Assembly (NCBI GenBank): GCA_029204225.1
Contig: CM055094.1
Span: 8,851,234 to 8,915,233 of the forward strand
DNA length: 64,000 nt
Direction: 5' to 3'
From: Diphasiastrum complanatum
Lineage: Eukaryota > Streptophyta > Lycopodiopsida > Lycopodiales > Lycopodiaceae
Positions 54,717-64,000 of the stretch are shown in pieces. Under the pieces are notes generated by a model. That model searched no databases. It saw nothing but the letters and a program-made list of their open reading frames with translations, and was not told where the DNA came from. Numbering within the stretch: the stretch's first letter is position 1; each line of letters begins with the position of its first letter. The position numbers were made by a program, and so were the translations under genes.

Positions 54717-55425
54717 TGTGAAAATCATTAAAAGTTGTCTATCTTGACTTTATGGGGTTGACAAAGTTTGTAAGTCAAGATCCTTGGTGTCATAAGTGGA
54801 TAGGGCCATTTTGGGCTTTATTGGTAAAAAGTCAAGTACAATTGTTTTTAGTTGATTAGACCAAAAGTCAAAGATGACAAGCTCGAGCTAGTTAGGTGGC
54901 TTACACATGTCTAGTTTAGGTTTGTTGAGTGATGCTCCCTATGTGGTGGCAAAAGGCAAAGGGTCCAATCATAAGAGAGAGATTTGTTGTAAGAGTCCAA
55001 TCAAAATCAAGAGATGTTACATCACATATCCAATAGGATTAGAGAGGTCATGACTAAGGGGACCAATAGGAATCAAGCATGGATCACCTCGAGTTCGTAC
55101 ATGTACTTTGAATTCTATCATAATTTTATGTGAGTTTCTGAGTCAAACTTGAGATCTATCATTCTGGTGTATATTACACTCTCTCTCTCTCTCTACCCGA
55201 GGAGAGGAGCTTGTTGGGACTAAGTTTTTTCATGAAGCATTTTCCACACGTGTGAAACTACTTTGGTTATGAATGTATGCATGTAGATTTTCCTCTTTGC
55301 CTTAGAATTTTTTATTGATCTTGTATTTCAATCAATAGATGATCTATAGTGCATAAGCAAAGCTTAGGAGATCAATTTCACATATTAGGGCATTCCCACA
55401 CATGTGAATTTTCTCATAACCATCC
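54717..55425 (+). repeat. Probable solo LTR inserted in Copia DNA
   Basis: Begins TGTGAAAATC after TTTTTAGGAG, a head like that of the full element's LTR (TGTGAAAAATG). It contains a CT microsatellite at about 55168 and CACACGTGTG at 55245. Copia coding resumes at about 55429. The right end is inferred from that. Confidence 0.5.
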
Positions 55426-55428
55426 CTT

Positions 55429-55749
55429 TGTATCTAGGATCATCCAAGAGAATGGATTTAGACAATGTTCTTTTTGTGCCATCAATCACCAAAAAATTGC
55501 TGAGTGTTGGTCAACTTATGGATAGTGGTTTGGATGTCCACTTCAAGCATGGTGTTTGTTCCATTTTTAAGAATGATGTTTGCATAGCAAATTAAACATG
55601 GAAGATTGTCTAACTTGGAAGCTAATGTTGCTTTTGAGAGTGTGAACTTGGAAAAGGAGGAGATCACTCAAGTGGAGACCTTGTCAAAGTGTGATATTGC
55701 CAGCATTGAGGAGGAGCATCAAAGAGAGGAAGATCTTGAGGATCAGCCT
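55429..55749 (+). pseudogene. Copia pre-integrase fragment, plus strand
   Basis: YLGSSKRMDLDNVLFVPSIT, then LLSVGQLMDSGLDVHFKHGV, a stop, and an acidic tail. It is very close to the matching part of the minus-strand element (59400-59500), so it comes from the same family. It is cut at 55750 by that element's LTR. Confidence 0.8.
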
Positions 55750-56555
55750 TGTGGAAATCTGCAAAATAGGACCAAGAAAGGATCCTAAACTGATCACAAG
55801 AGGGATTGGATGTTAGATACAATCAATCTATCAATCTACACAAGATTTAGATCAATCTAGATCAATTCTAGGCATGAAAATCTAACAAGAACAATCATTA
55901 ATGAAGGTAAATGTACTTGTTGGTTTCACACGTGTGAAAACCTGTCAGAGTACGAACTCCAACCTGAAAAAAAGTTACATTATGATAGAAACTCAAAACA
56001 TTCAAAACAAATGAAGACAAATGGAGAGATTGACACAAAATTGCTTCCAAAATCAAGATTGATGTCTCATGTTGATTATGGCCAAATATACACTTCTTGG
56101 AGCTCGAGGTACTGATCATGCATAAGATCTCACACGTGTGAGGATGCTTTATCATATGGTGAATCATCATGAAAAATTGACACTTGGATCAAACTTTCTA
56201 TTTTGAGCACTTTTGGTCCATTTTCCTACTATATGGAGATCTACGTGACCTTCTAGAAGTCAAAATTTGCCTACTTGAGCCTATTCCACACGTGTGAGAA
56301 GTCCTCTACACATGGGATGTGACAACAACCTAAGGATGTGGCTCATGCAATCAATAGATTGATGCCATGTGTCATATGACTAGAAAACTAGTTTTTGGCC
56401 TTTAGAACTTGAATTAAATCATATGTAAAACCTATATGATTATGGTACATGACAAATACACTAATTTCACATGTGGGAACAGGCTCCACACATGTGTAAT
56501 CATCCTATATACATGGATTTGGCCTTGACCAAGCATAATTTTTGCATTTTTCACA
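55750..56555 (-). repeat. 3' LTR of the full-length Copia element
   Basis: 806 bp, TGTGGAAATC to TTTTTCACA on the plus strand. It is highly similar to 61140-61972 apart from small indels. It has CACACGTGTG palindromes at 55927, 56131 and 56287. Confidence 0.93.
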
Positions 56556-56566
56556 CTCCTAAAAAA
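56556..56566 (-). other. Polypurine tract of the full-length element
   Basis: On the minus strand TTTTTTAGGAG directly precedes the LTR start TGTGAAAAATG. Confidence 0.75.
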
Positions 56567-56639
56567 TTTAGCTTGGTAAATCTAGCATAGATTTATCTAT
56601 AACTCCAAGAGCCAATCCTAATTTTACAAATGGATCTTT

Positions 56640-57340
56640 AGACAATGCCTTGGTGAGTATATCAACAATGCAATCTGATGAGGAAACATGAATAAGCTTG
56701 ATCTCCTGCTTGCACCTTCTCCCTCACGAAATGATGTGAAATCTCAATGTGCTTTGTTCGAACATGGAAGATTGGATTGTTTGCAAGTTGTTGAGCTGCT
56801 TGATTGTCAAAATATATGCATGGAATGTCTTCATCCTTGATCACATGAAGCTTCTCCAAAAGCCTTTTAAGCCAAAGAACCTCCTTTGTTGTTGTTGTCA
56901 TAGCTTTATACTTGGATTCTGTTGATGAAAGAGAGACGGTATCTTGCTTTTTGGAAAGCCAAGATATAGCTCCTCCACATAAGAATGTAGAAAATGCACT
57001 TATGGATCTTCTATCCATCTTGTCACCTGCAAAACTTGAGTCCGAATATGCTCTTAAACAAATATTAGTCCTTTCATAAACTATGCCAAAGTCTTTTGTA
57101 ACCGAAATGTACCTTAACACCCTTTTGGCACTTTTCCAATGACATATTAATGGACTTTGCATGTACAGACTCAATTTGCCAACACAAAAACTAAGATCTG
57201 ATCTAGTGATGGTTAAGTATATCAAGGAACCAATAAGCATTCTATAGGTAGTGATGTCCTCAAAGGATGCTTCATCACTTTCCTTAGAAACTTTTACACT
57301 TAGTTCCATGGGAGTTTCAACTCCTTTACAATCAATCATG
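56640..57340 (-). pseudogene. Copia RNase H and RT end
   Basis: A frame from 57339 contains CKGVETPMELSVKVSKESDE, LIGSLIYLTITRSDLSF, SDSSFAGDKMDRRS, LSSTESKYKAMTTTTKE and RTKHIEISHHFVREKV. RNase H removes the RNA strand during reverse transcription. A short gap and frameshift separate it from the RT body. It is open for 225 codons. Confidence 0.9.
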
Positions 57341-57508
57341 CCAAATTTTGCTAAGATTGATCTAGCATGTCAAAAATAAAAATAGCACAAATTTACAAAG
57401 TAAAATCATCACTTCTAGTGACTTCTATTCCAAGTATAACTTTTAGAAGTCCTAGATCTACCATCCTAAATTCACTAGACAAGGAGATTTTTACATCTTT
57501 GATGCCAT

Positions 57509-58328
57509 CTAGATCACTTCTGTGAGTATAATGTCATCAACATATAAAACTAAGATAATGATCTTCCCATCATTACATTTGTAGTACAATGATGGTTCAT
57601 AAGAACTTACAACAAATTCAATGGAAATAAGATAGGAATGCAACCTAGAGTACCATGCTCTTGGTGCTTGTTTGAGTCCATAAAGACTCTTCTTCAAGAA
57701 ACACACCTTGTCTTCTTCTCCATCTTTGATGAAGCCCTCGGGTTGGCACATGTAGATTTCCTCTTCCAAGAATCCATTCAAGAAATCATTTGTCACATCA
57801 AGTTGGAAGAGCTCCCATTTGAAAGAAGTAGCAAGACATATGATTAATCTAATGGTCACAAGCTTTGCAACATGTGCAAAGGTTTCATCATAATCTATGC
57901 CTTTGACTTGCAAAAAAACCTTTTGCTACAAGTCTAGTTTTATACTTATGAATGGAACCATATTGATTATATTTCAATCTATATATCCATTTACAAGTAA
58001 GAGGCTTCTTTCCATAAGGTAGATCAACAAGCTTCCAAGTTTCATTTTCCATTAATGCATCAAACTTTACTTGCATAGCTTTCCTCCAATATTGAGACTT
58101 ATTTGCTTTCTCAAAACTAGTTGGTTCTTCAAGCATAGTAGTCAAGAAAGTATAAGAGTTGAGTAGTTGAGAATCTTCCCTTTGCTCCCCTTTGTCACTA
58201 TAAGTGAGCCTTGATGGCTCATTCCTTGTCCTTGTTGATCTTCTTGGCACCCTTGGACTTTGAGTAAGTTCCACTTGGTCTGCATCTTCATGAAGCTCCT
58301 CCTCGGCCATAGCATGATCCTTTGACAA
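57509..58328 (-). pseudogene. Copia reverse transcriptase body
   Basis: From 58328: an acidic linker, SQYWRKAMQVKFDALMENET and LTCKWIYRLKYNQYGSIHKY, then a frame change near 57900, [59 protein letters not shown] and the active site ILVLYVDDIILT near 57530. The catalytic Asp pair is kept, but the frameshifts prevent a continuous enzyme. Confidence 0.9.
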
Positions 58329-59047
58329 GTTGAGTGTTGTTGGAAGTCACCTTTCCTTTGGCTTGGAGAGATTCATCAAAAAGTACATCTCTACTTACAA
58401 CAACTTTCTTGGTAATAGGATCAAATATCCTATAAGCTTTACCCCTTTCACTATAACCAACAAAGATGCCTTTGAATGAAGTGGCATCTTTCTTTTTCCT
58501 TGTTTCTAAAGGAATATGTACATAACAAGTACATCCAAAAACTTTCAAATCACTAAGATTTTGGCTTTTTGCCATACAATACTTCATAAGGTGTAAGTCC
58601 TTTAATGACACTATTAGTCATTCTATTGCATAGAAAGTTTGCACATAAAATAACTTCTCCCCAAAATGAAATAGGAAGGGATGCATCTAATCTCAAAGCT
58701 TTAGCACACTGACATAGTGTCCTATTCTTTCTCTCAGCTACTCCATTTTGTTGTGGAGTATATGTACAAGTAAACTCTCTCCTAATGCCATTAGTTTCAC
58801 AAAACTCTTTCATCCTATTGGAGATGTACTCCCCTCCATTATCACTTCTTAATACTTTCAAGCTAGTATTAAGTTGCTTTTCCACAAGAGTTTTGAACTT
58901 TACAAAAGGACTCAAAAACTTCACTTTACTTAGACAAGAGATAAACCCAAGAGTATCTTGATCTATCATCAATAAAAGTGACATACATAAGAGCTCCACC
59001 ATTAGATTCATGTGAAAATGAATGAACATCCGAGTGTATAAGGTCAA
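58288..59047 (-). pseudogene. Copia integrase
   Basis: The DDE core is spread over two frames: [48 protein letters not shown], then SDLKVFGCTCYVHIPLETRK and GIFVGYSERGKAYRIFDPI. The first catalytic Asp lies just upstream (FIDDRSRYSW, about 58960). At least two frame changes are present. Confidence 0.88.
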
Positions 59048-59666
59048 GAGGAGAGCTAGATCTTGTCAAAGATCTCTTGAAAGGTAGATTATGAGATTTG
59101 GAGAGTCCACAAGCTTCACAAAGCTTGCCACACTTGGATATGGTTTTGGGAAGTCCATTTGCTAGCTCCTTTGTCACCATGGTCTCCATAGCTTTGTGGT
59201 TAGGATGACCTAACCTTTTGTGCCACAATTCCACTTGAGTGAGCTCCTCCCTTGCCATGTTCACACCTCCAACCATCACATTAGCATCCAATTTGAATAA
59301 CCTCCCTTGTTTGAAACCACTAGCAACACATTTTTCAACTTTCAAGATAGAACATGCTCCATGCTTGAAATGTACATCTAATCCACTATCCATAAGTTGT
59401 CCTACACTCAACAAGTTCTTTGTAATTGAAGGTACATAAAGAACATTGTCTAGATCTACTTTTTTAGATGATCCTAGACATAAAGGAATGGATCCAACAC
59501 CTACAATCTCACATTCTTGATCACTTGCAGTGAAGATAAATATCTTAGAACTAGTGTAAGAAAGTAGATTAGGAAAGTAGTCTTTTTGGTGAGTCACGTG
59601 GGAGCTTGCCCCACTATCAATCCACCAAGTGTCTTGATTAGATGGTTGTGGTGAGGATACCATCAA
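58926..59666 (-). pseudogene. Copia protease and GAG-pre-integrase
   Basis: Starts with the protease motif TWWIDSGASSHVTHQKDYF (about 59625). It then reads VGVGSIPLCLGSSKKVDLDN and LLSVGQLMDSGLDVHFKHGA. The HHCC zinc region follows (VELWHKRLGHPNHKAM, CEACGLSKSHNLPFKR), then HSDVHSFSHES and the first integrase Asp. It is open over 246 codons. Confidence 0.9.
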
Positions 59667-59678
59667 AGATAGATTGCA

Positions 59679-60541
59679 CTATTCCTCCTCCTCCTCAAGC
59701 ACAAGATTGTCTTGATTGTCCTTTTCTTGGGCATTCTTCTTCTTGTAGAACTTGGATGCAAAATGTCCCCTTTTTCCACAAAAGAAACACTTTAGCTTCT
59801 TCTTGTCCTTCTTGCTCTTGCCTTTGGAACTTGATGCTCCATCCTTGCTCTCCATCTCCATTTCTTGAGTCTTTTTGGATGGAAACTTTTTCTTCTTGCC
59901 TTTCAAGGAAAAGTTAGTTTTTTTATCACCATCATTCAAAGATAAGGAACTCATCCTACTTTTGATATGAAACATTCTACTCTCCTCACTTACAAGCACA
60001 CTTTGAAGTTTTTCAATACTAGGAAGTGAATCTTGAATAGCAAAGGTTTGAACAAGATTAGAATAATCATCTCCTAATCCATTCAAAATGATTTGAATTA
60101 ACTCATCATCTTTGATTTTATCATCTATAGAAAACTCCTTATTCAAAGATTTGATCCTAAAGACATAATTTTGGGCACTTTCACTACTTCTTTTCATGCT
60201 TTGAAGAATTTGATTCCTAAGCATGTGTATCCTTGAAGTATTCTTGGATCCATAAATTGCTTTTAATGAATCTCATGCCTCTTTGGATGTGGTACAAGAT
60301 GAGATTTCCTTTAAAAGTTCATTACTTACATTCGTTTTTATGCAATGTAATGCAACTCTACATCTCTTTTTGTACTTTACCAATTCAACTCCTCCTTGAG
60401 GTTCTACTTCCACCTCGAGTACTATGTCATAAAGATCATGGAGTACAAGCAAAGACTCCATTCGAACTATTCAATTAGCATAATTAGTGGATTTGAGCCT
60501 TTCACTAGCTTCAAGCAAAAATCCACCCATTGATGCCATTT
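59679..60541 (-). pseudogene. Copia gag
   Basis: The start ATG is at 60541 (MASMGGFLLEASERLKSTNY). Two TGA codons stand where Trp is expected (NYAN-stop and TSKEA-stop). From 60224 it is open: MLRNQILQSMKRSSESAQNY, a Lys-rich part and a zinc knuckle CFFCGKRGHFASKF in which the last Cys is Phe. The tail is acidic (LVLEEEEE). The lost Cys should weaken RNA binding. Confidence 0.88.
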
Positions 60542-61127
60542 TTGAATGTGAAAAAGCACTAGAAACTCTTATGGTTTCTCTAAGAGATCTGAACCTAAAG
60601 TCTTCTAGCAATTTGAAAGCTTACATTCTCAATCCTATCACTCATGAACCAATCTAGAATGATGGAAATTTAGATTCTAGTCTCAATCTTGCAAAATCAC
60701 TCCTTAATCAATGATTTTAGGCAATCTCTCTCTCAACTTTAACATGCACTCAAAAAATTAGAGAAACTCATTTAATGCACCTGAATCAAGCTTCAAATTT
60801 AATTTTTTGGCTGATCTAATCCAAGAACAAATCATAGGAATAGAATCTCTATAGAAAAAGCTTGATTTTGCACTAAAATCCTCTCAATTTGGGTGTGTGA
60901 GCCAAATTATACAAATTTTTGAATTTTCTCAACCAAAATCGGATTTGTACGGCCTCACACATGTGAAAAGTATTCCTACAGCCCACAACAAGTTCTGGTC
61001 CAAAAATTTTGAGTATACCTATCAAATCCAACTCGCTACACAAAAATTAGCTAGTTCCCAAAAACTTGCTAATTTGGGCTTAGTTTTGGATCAACCCCAT
61101 CAATATCAATAAATCCTCTTGCACTTG

Positions 61128-61139
61128 GCTCTGATACCA
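61128..61139 (-). other. Primer-binding site of the full-length element
   Basis: The complement reads TGGTATCAGAGC, directly next to the 5' LTR at 61140. Confidence 0.93.
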
Positions 61140-61972
61140 TGTGGAAATCTGCAAAATAGGACCAAGAATGGATCCTAAACTGATCCACAAGAGGGATTGG
61201 ATGTTAGATACAATTAATTTATCAATCTACACAAGATTTAGATCAATCTAGATCAATTCTAGGCATGAAAATCTAACAAGAACAATCATTAATGAAGGTA
61301 AATGTACTTGATGGTTTCACACGTGTGAAAACCTGTCAGAGTACAGACTCCAACCTGAAAACAAAGTACATTATGATAGAAACTCAAAACATTCAAAACA
61401 AATGAAGACAAATGGAGAGATTGACACAAAATTGCTTCCAAAATCAAGATTGATGTCTCATGTTGATTATGGCCAAATATGCCTCTATATATACACTTCT
61501 TGGAGCTTGAGGTACTGATCATGCATCAGATCTCACACGTGTGAGGATGCTTTGTCATATGGTGAATCATCTTGCAAAATTGACACTTGGATCAAACTTT
61601 CTATTTTGAGCACTTTTGGTCCATTTTTCTACTATATGGAGATCTACTTGGAAACCTTCTAGAAGTCAAACATTTGCCTACTTGAGCTTATTCCACACGT
61701 GTGAAAAATCCTCTACACATGGGATGTGACACTTAATCTAAGGATGTGGCTCATGCAATCAATAGATTGATGCCATGTGTCATATGACTAGAAAATTACT
61801 TTTTGGCCTTTTTAGCCACTAGAACTTGAATTAAATCATATGTACAACCTATATGATTATGGTACATGACAAGTACACTAATTTCACACGTGGGAACAGG
61901 CTCCACACATGTGTAATCATCCTATATACATGGATTTGGCCTTGACCAAGCATAATTTTTGCATTTTTCACA
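61140..61972 (-). repeat. 5' LTR of the full-length Copia element
   Basis: 833 bp, TGTGGAAATC to TTTTTCACA. Compared with the 3' LTR it has small extra segments (for example GCCTCTATAT near 61481). CACACGTGTG palindromes lie at 61318, 61534 and 61694. Confidence 0.93.
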
Positions 61973-62284
61973 AGCTCCAAGGAGGTCCTCAATGACAAAG
62001 GCCGAGTCATCAACTTGCATGCAAATTTACCATTCAGGTGTGCATCTTGCAAGGGTGGAGAGAATTGGAGATGCTACTATCTTTGATTTGTTCATAGATA
62101 ATGTTAGTAGACATGAAGTCATTTGCCTCTTATCTTTAATATTGATGGTGTTTAGTACTTTATATGACAAAACAATGAAGTTGGATACTTTCCAATCTAT
62201 ATTTGTTGTTGATAAAGCAATTTCATAGGATAACTGTTTTTGTGATAGTTTGAATAGTGTCATAAAAGATGAAACATCATTTGT
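61973..62284 (+). other. Short region of unclear origin
   Basis: Contains LHANLPFRCASCKGGE-like coding at the left end, which may be Copia, then AT-rich DNA. No gene is supported. Confidence 0.3.
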
Positions 62285-62640
62285 TTCGAAAATCTTTGTG
62301 TCCACATGCTTTGTGCATGATCATTCCAATATAAGGACCAAAGATTATCCTACTTCAATGATAGGAATAATGGTAGTGTTTTGCTCTTCAAGTAGAGATT
62401 GTAAAATCTACATGTATTCCACCAAAGAAGTTGTCAATGGAGAAAATATGGTATTCCATGAGTGGAAGGCTTACAAACTTGAAGAAGCATGTACGGATTA
62501 GCACCTTATCCAAATCATTGATTGATGAATTGGAGTCAAATCAAGAGGAGGAGCAAGCTCAAGATGGAGCCATCAAGGCTCAATCATATGGATCAAGCAA
62601 GGCAAGTTGTCTTTGGCAACATTATTTATGCACTTAATAG
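62285..62640 (+). pseudogene. Copia integrase C-terminus
   Basis: Reads CFVHDHSNIRTKDYPTSMIG, GYSS-like VVFCSSSRDCKIYMYSTKE and MVFHEWKAYKLEE, matching the integrase C-terminal and linker region of Copia pol (FVGYSS..K.YK.Y.P..K). Stops follow from about 62500. Confidence 0.7.
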
Positions 62641-62670
62641 CTTAATTGATGTATCATCAAGTGAACAAAA

Positions 62671-63183
62671 TTCTGGATTTCTATTCTCTCCATCCCTATC
62701 TCTCTGTTAATCTAGATCCATTCACTAGTTGTTGTAAATACTTGTACAGTCGCATACTCTGCAGAAAGTGTTTCCCCCATTGTTCGGACAACTTTGACTA
62801 TTCGGCCATATTCGATTGTTCGGACATCCTCGATAGTTCGACCATCTTGGACCATCTAACCAGATTTGATTATTTGGCCATTCTTGAACAATCGACTGCA
62901 ATCTGACTATCGGTGGATCAACAAGTACATTGAATCACGCCCGAACAGAATCTCTAAATGAATCAGATAATATCCAAAGGCAATAGCCAACAACATGTAG
63001 TGCCTTAATCCTTATTGTAATGTACATATTAAACATTCTTTTAATTATTAGCCATGTGTATATATCCAATAACTTTTCAGTTGTTCGGTTTGGACAAGAA
63101 AATAAGATATCGAACATCCAGAGCACAATTGCTTTGTACGTTTGTTCTGATAAAGAGTAGACACTTACAATAATTGTTTCCAG
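62671..63183 (+). repeat. Probable solo LTR inside a Copia remnant
   Basis: The left edge (TGGATTTCTATTCTCTCCAT) matches the LTR start at 63966 (TGGATTTCTATCCTCTCCAG). The right edge is placed where RT coding resumes. 62780-62900 has short TTCGGACA / ATTCG repeats. Confidence 0.65.
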
Positions 63184-63965
63184 TTGTTTGTACATAATCC
63201 CATGGATCTAGGTCTAAAATTATCCAAGGAGCAATGCCCTCAGACCAATGAGGAGAAGGCCGAAATGAAGGGATATCCATATCAATTAATTATCGGATCC
63301 CTGATGTATGTAATGATCTCCACTAGGCCCGATCTTGCATATGCCATGAGCTCCTTGAGCCAATACATGGCCAATCCTGGTATGATCCACTGGAAAGCTT
63401 TTTTTAGAGTAATCAGATATGTACGAGTTACTATTGACCTCTGTATCTGCTATGGTGATGTCAATTCATCCGATATTCATACACTTCATGGATATACAGA
63501 TGCAAATTGGACATGTGATGTCGACACCAGAAGATCGACTTTTGGACTTGTCTTTCTGTTCAATAATGGTCCAATATCATGGAACAGTAAAAGATAAACC
63601 TCTATTGCAATGTCATCTATAGAATCAAAATACATGACAACCTCTCAAGCTACTAAAGAGACAATTTGGTTGAGAAATTTACTGTCTAATATTGGTCTTA
63701 GACAATCTGCTCCAACAATTATTCAGTGTGACAATCAGAGTGCTATTGCATTATCATCAATCCTAGATTTCACTCTAGGATCAAGCACATTGAGATTAAG
63801 TATCACTACTTTAGGAGCAAAATACTCAACAAGGAGGTAAGTCTGAAATTTTATAAAACCCAATACATGGTAGCTGACATATTTACAAAAGGGTTACACA
63901 CAAGAATTTTTGTGCTATCTTGAATTTGAAGATCAAGGCATTCAAGGATCCATATTAAGAGGAGG
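63184..63965 (+). mobile_element. Ty1/Copia remnant: RT end, RNase H, polypurine tract
   Basis: Reads PMDLGLKLSKEQCPQTNEEK, IIGSLMYVMISTRPDLAYAM, YTDANWTCDVDTRRSTFGLV, a stop, MSSIESKYMTTSQATKETIW, IIQCDNQSAIALSS, a frameshift, then a decayed ADIFTKG tail. The polypurine tract TTAAGAGGAGG is at 63955-63965. The start is cut by the LTR-like block at 62671-63183. Confidence 0.88.
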
Positions 63966-64000
63966 TGTTGGATTTCTATCCTCTCCAGCCCTATCTTTCT
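63966..64000 (+). repeat. Start of a 3' LTR, cut by the window end
   Basis: TGTTGGATTTC follows the polypurine tract directly. Only 35 bases are in the window. Confidence 0.85.

Larger units (their letters stand above)
55750..61972 (-). mobile_element. Full-length Ty1/Copia element (6.2 kb), defective
   Basis: Minus strand: 5' LTR 61140-61972, primer site 61128-61139, gag, protease, integrase, RT, RNase H, polypurine tract 56556-56566, 3' LTR 55750-56555. LTR ends are TGTG...CACA. Flanks are AGCCT (55745-55749) and AGCTC (61973-61977), which do not match exactly, so a target duplication is not confirmed. Coding is broken by Trp-to-stop changes in gag and several frameshifts in pol. Related fragments in the window lie at 51241-52541 and 55429-55749. 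Confidence 0.92.

Noticed and set aside
55745-61977. AGCCT / AGCTC as a target-site duplication for the full-length Copia element
   Set aside because: The two flanks differ, so a duplication cannot be claimed without a point change or indel.
62250-62501. Open frame with FHEWKAYKLEE first considered as a host gene
   Set aside because: The motif order matches the Copia integrase C-terminus and linker, and it is followed by stops and Copia RNase H.

Overview
The window looks like nuclear DNA of a land plant with a large, retrotransposon-rich genome. Three things point there: a SEC22-type R-SNARE gene with plant-like sequence and GT-AG introns, an intronless pentatricopeptide-repeat (PPR) gene, and many Ty1/Copia retrotransposons whose primer-binding sites match plant initiator tRNA-Met. 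The very long intron and repeat load suggest a fern, lycophyte or gymnosperm rather than a compact angiosperm, but I cannot settle the taxon from this window. There are no prokaryotic features.

Layout. 1-4560: two decayed plus-strand Copia pieces (RT-RNase H; gag-protease) in AT-rich DNA. 4561-6109: upstream region and probable 5' leader of SEC22. 6110-26781: SEC22, five coding exons that join in frame to 219 codons plus stop. Its intron 2 is 17,866 bp and holds an outer plus-strand Copia (from 7685) interrupted by a nested minus-strand Copia (8893-14208, TSD AAGAG). Further along the same intron are a pair of direct repeats, 111-bp tandem repeats and a long inverted repeat with arms of roughly 640-710 bp (about 17200-18600). 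26782-43500: intergenic DNA with LTR remnants, tandem repeats and two Copia remnants. 43524-44897: the intact PPR gene. 45416-45762: a 114-bp tandem repeat. 46180-46785: a Ty3/Gypsy reverse transcriptase fragment. 46840-49340: an unrecognised multi-exon, transposon-like coding region, now decayed. 49340-64000: a dense block of Copia pieces around one complete but defective minus-strand element (55750-61972). The window ends just inside a 3' LTR.

Only SEC22 and the PPR gene look like functional host genes. SEC22 should act in ER-Golgi membrane fusion, and the PPR protein probably binds organellar RNA; nothing links the two functionally. Almost all other coding sequence is retrotransposon polyprotein in various states of decay. 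The best candidates for something undescribed are the coding region at 47225-49340 and the long inverted repeat inside the SEC22 intron, which could be transcribed as a hairpin.
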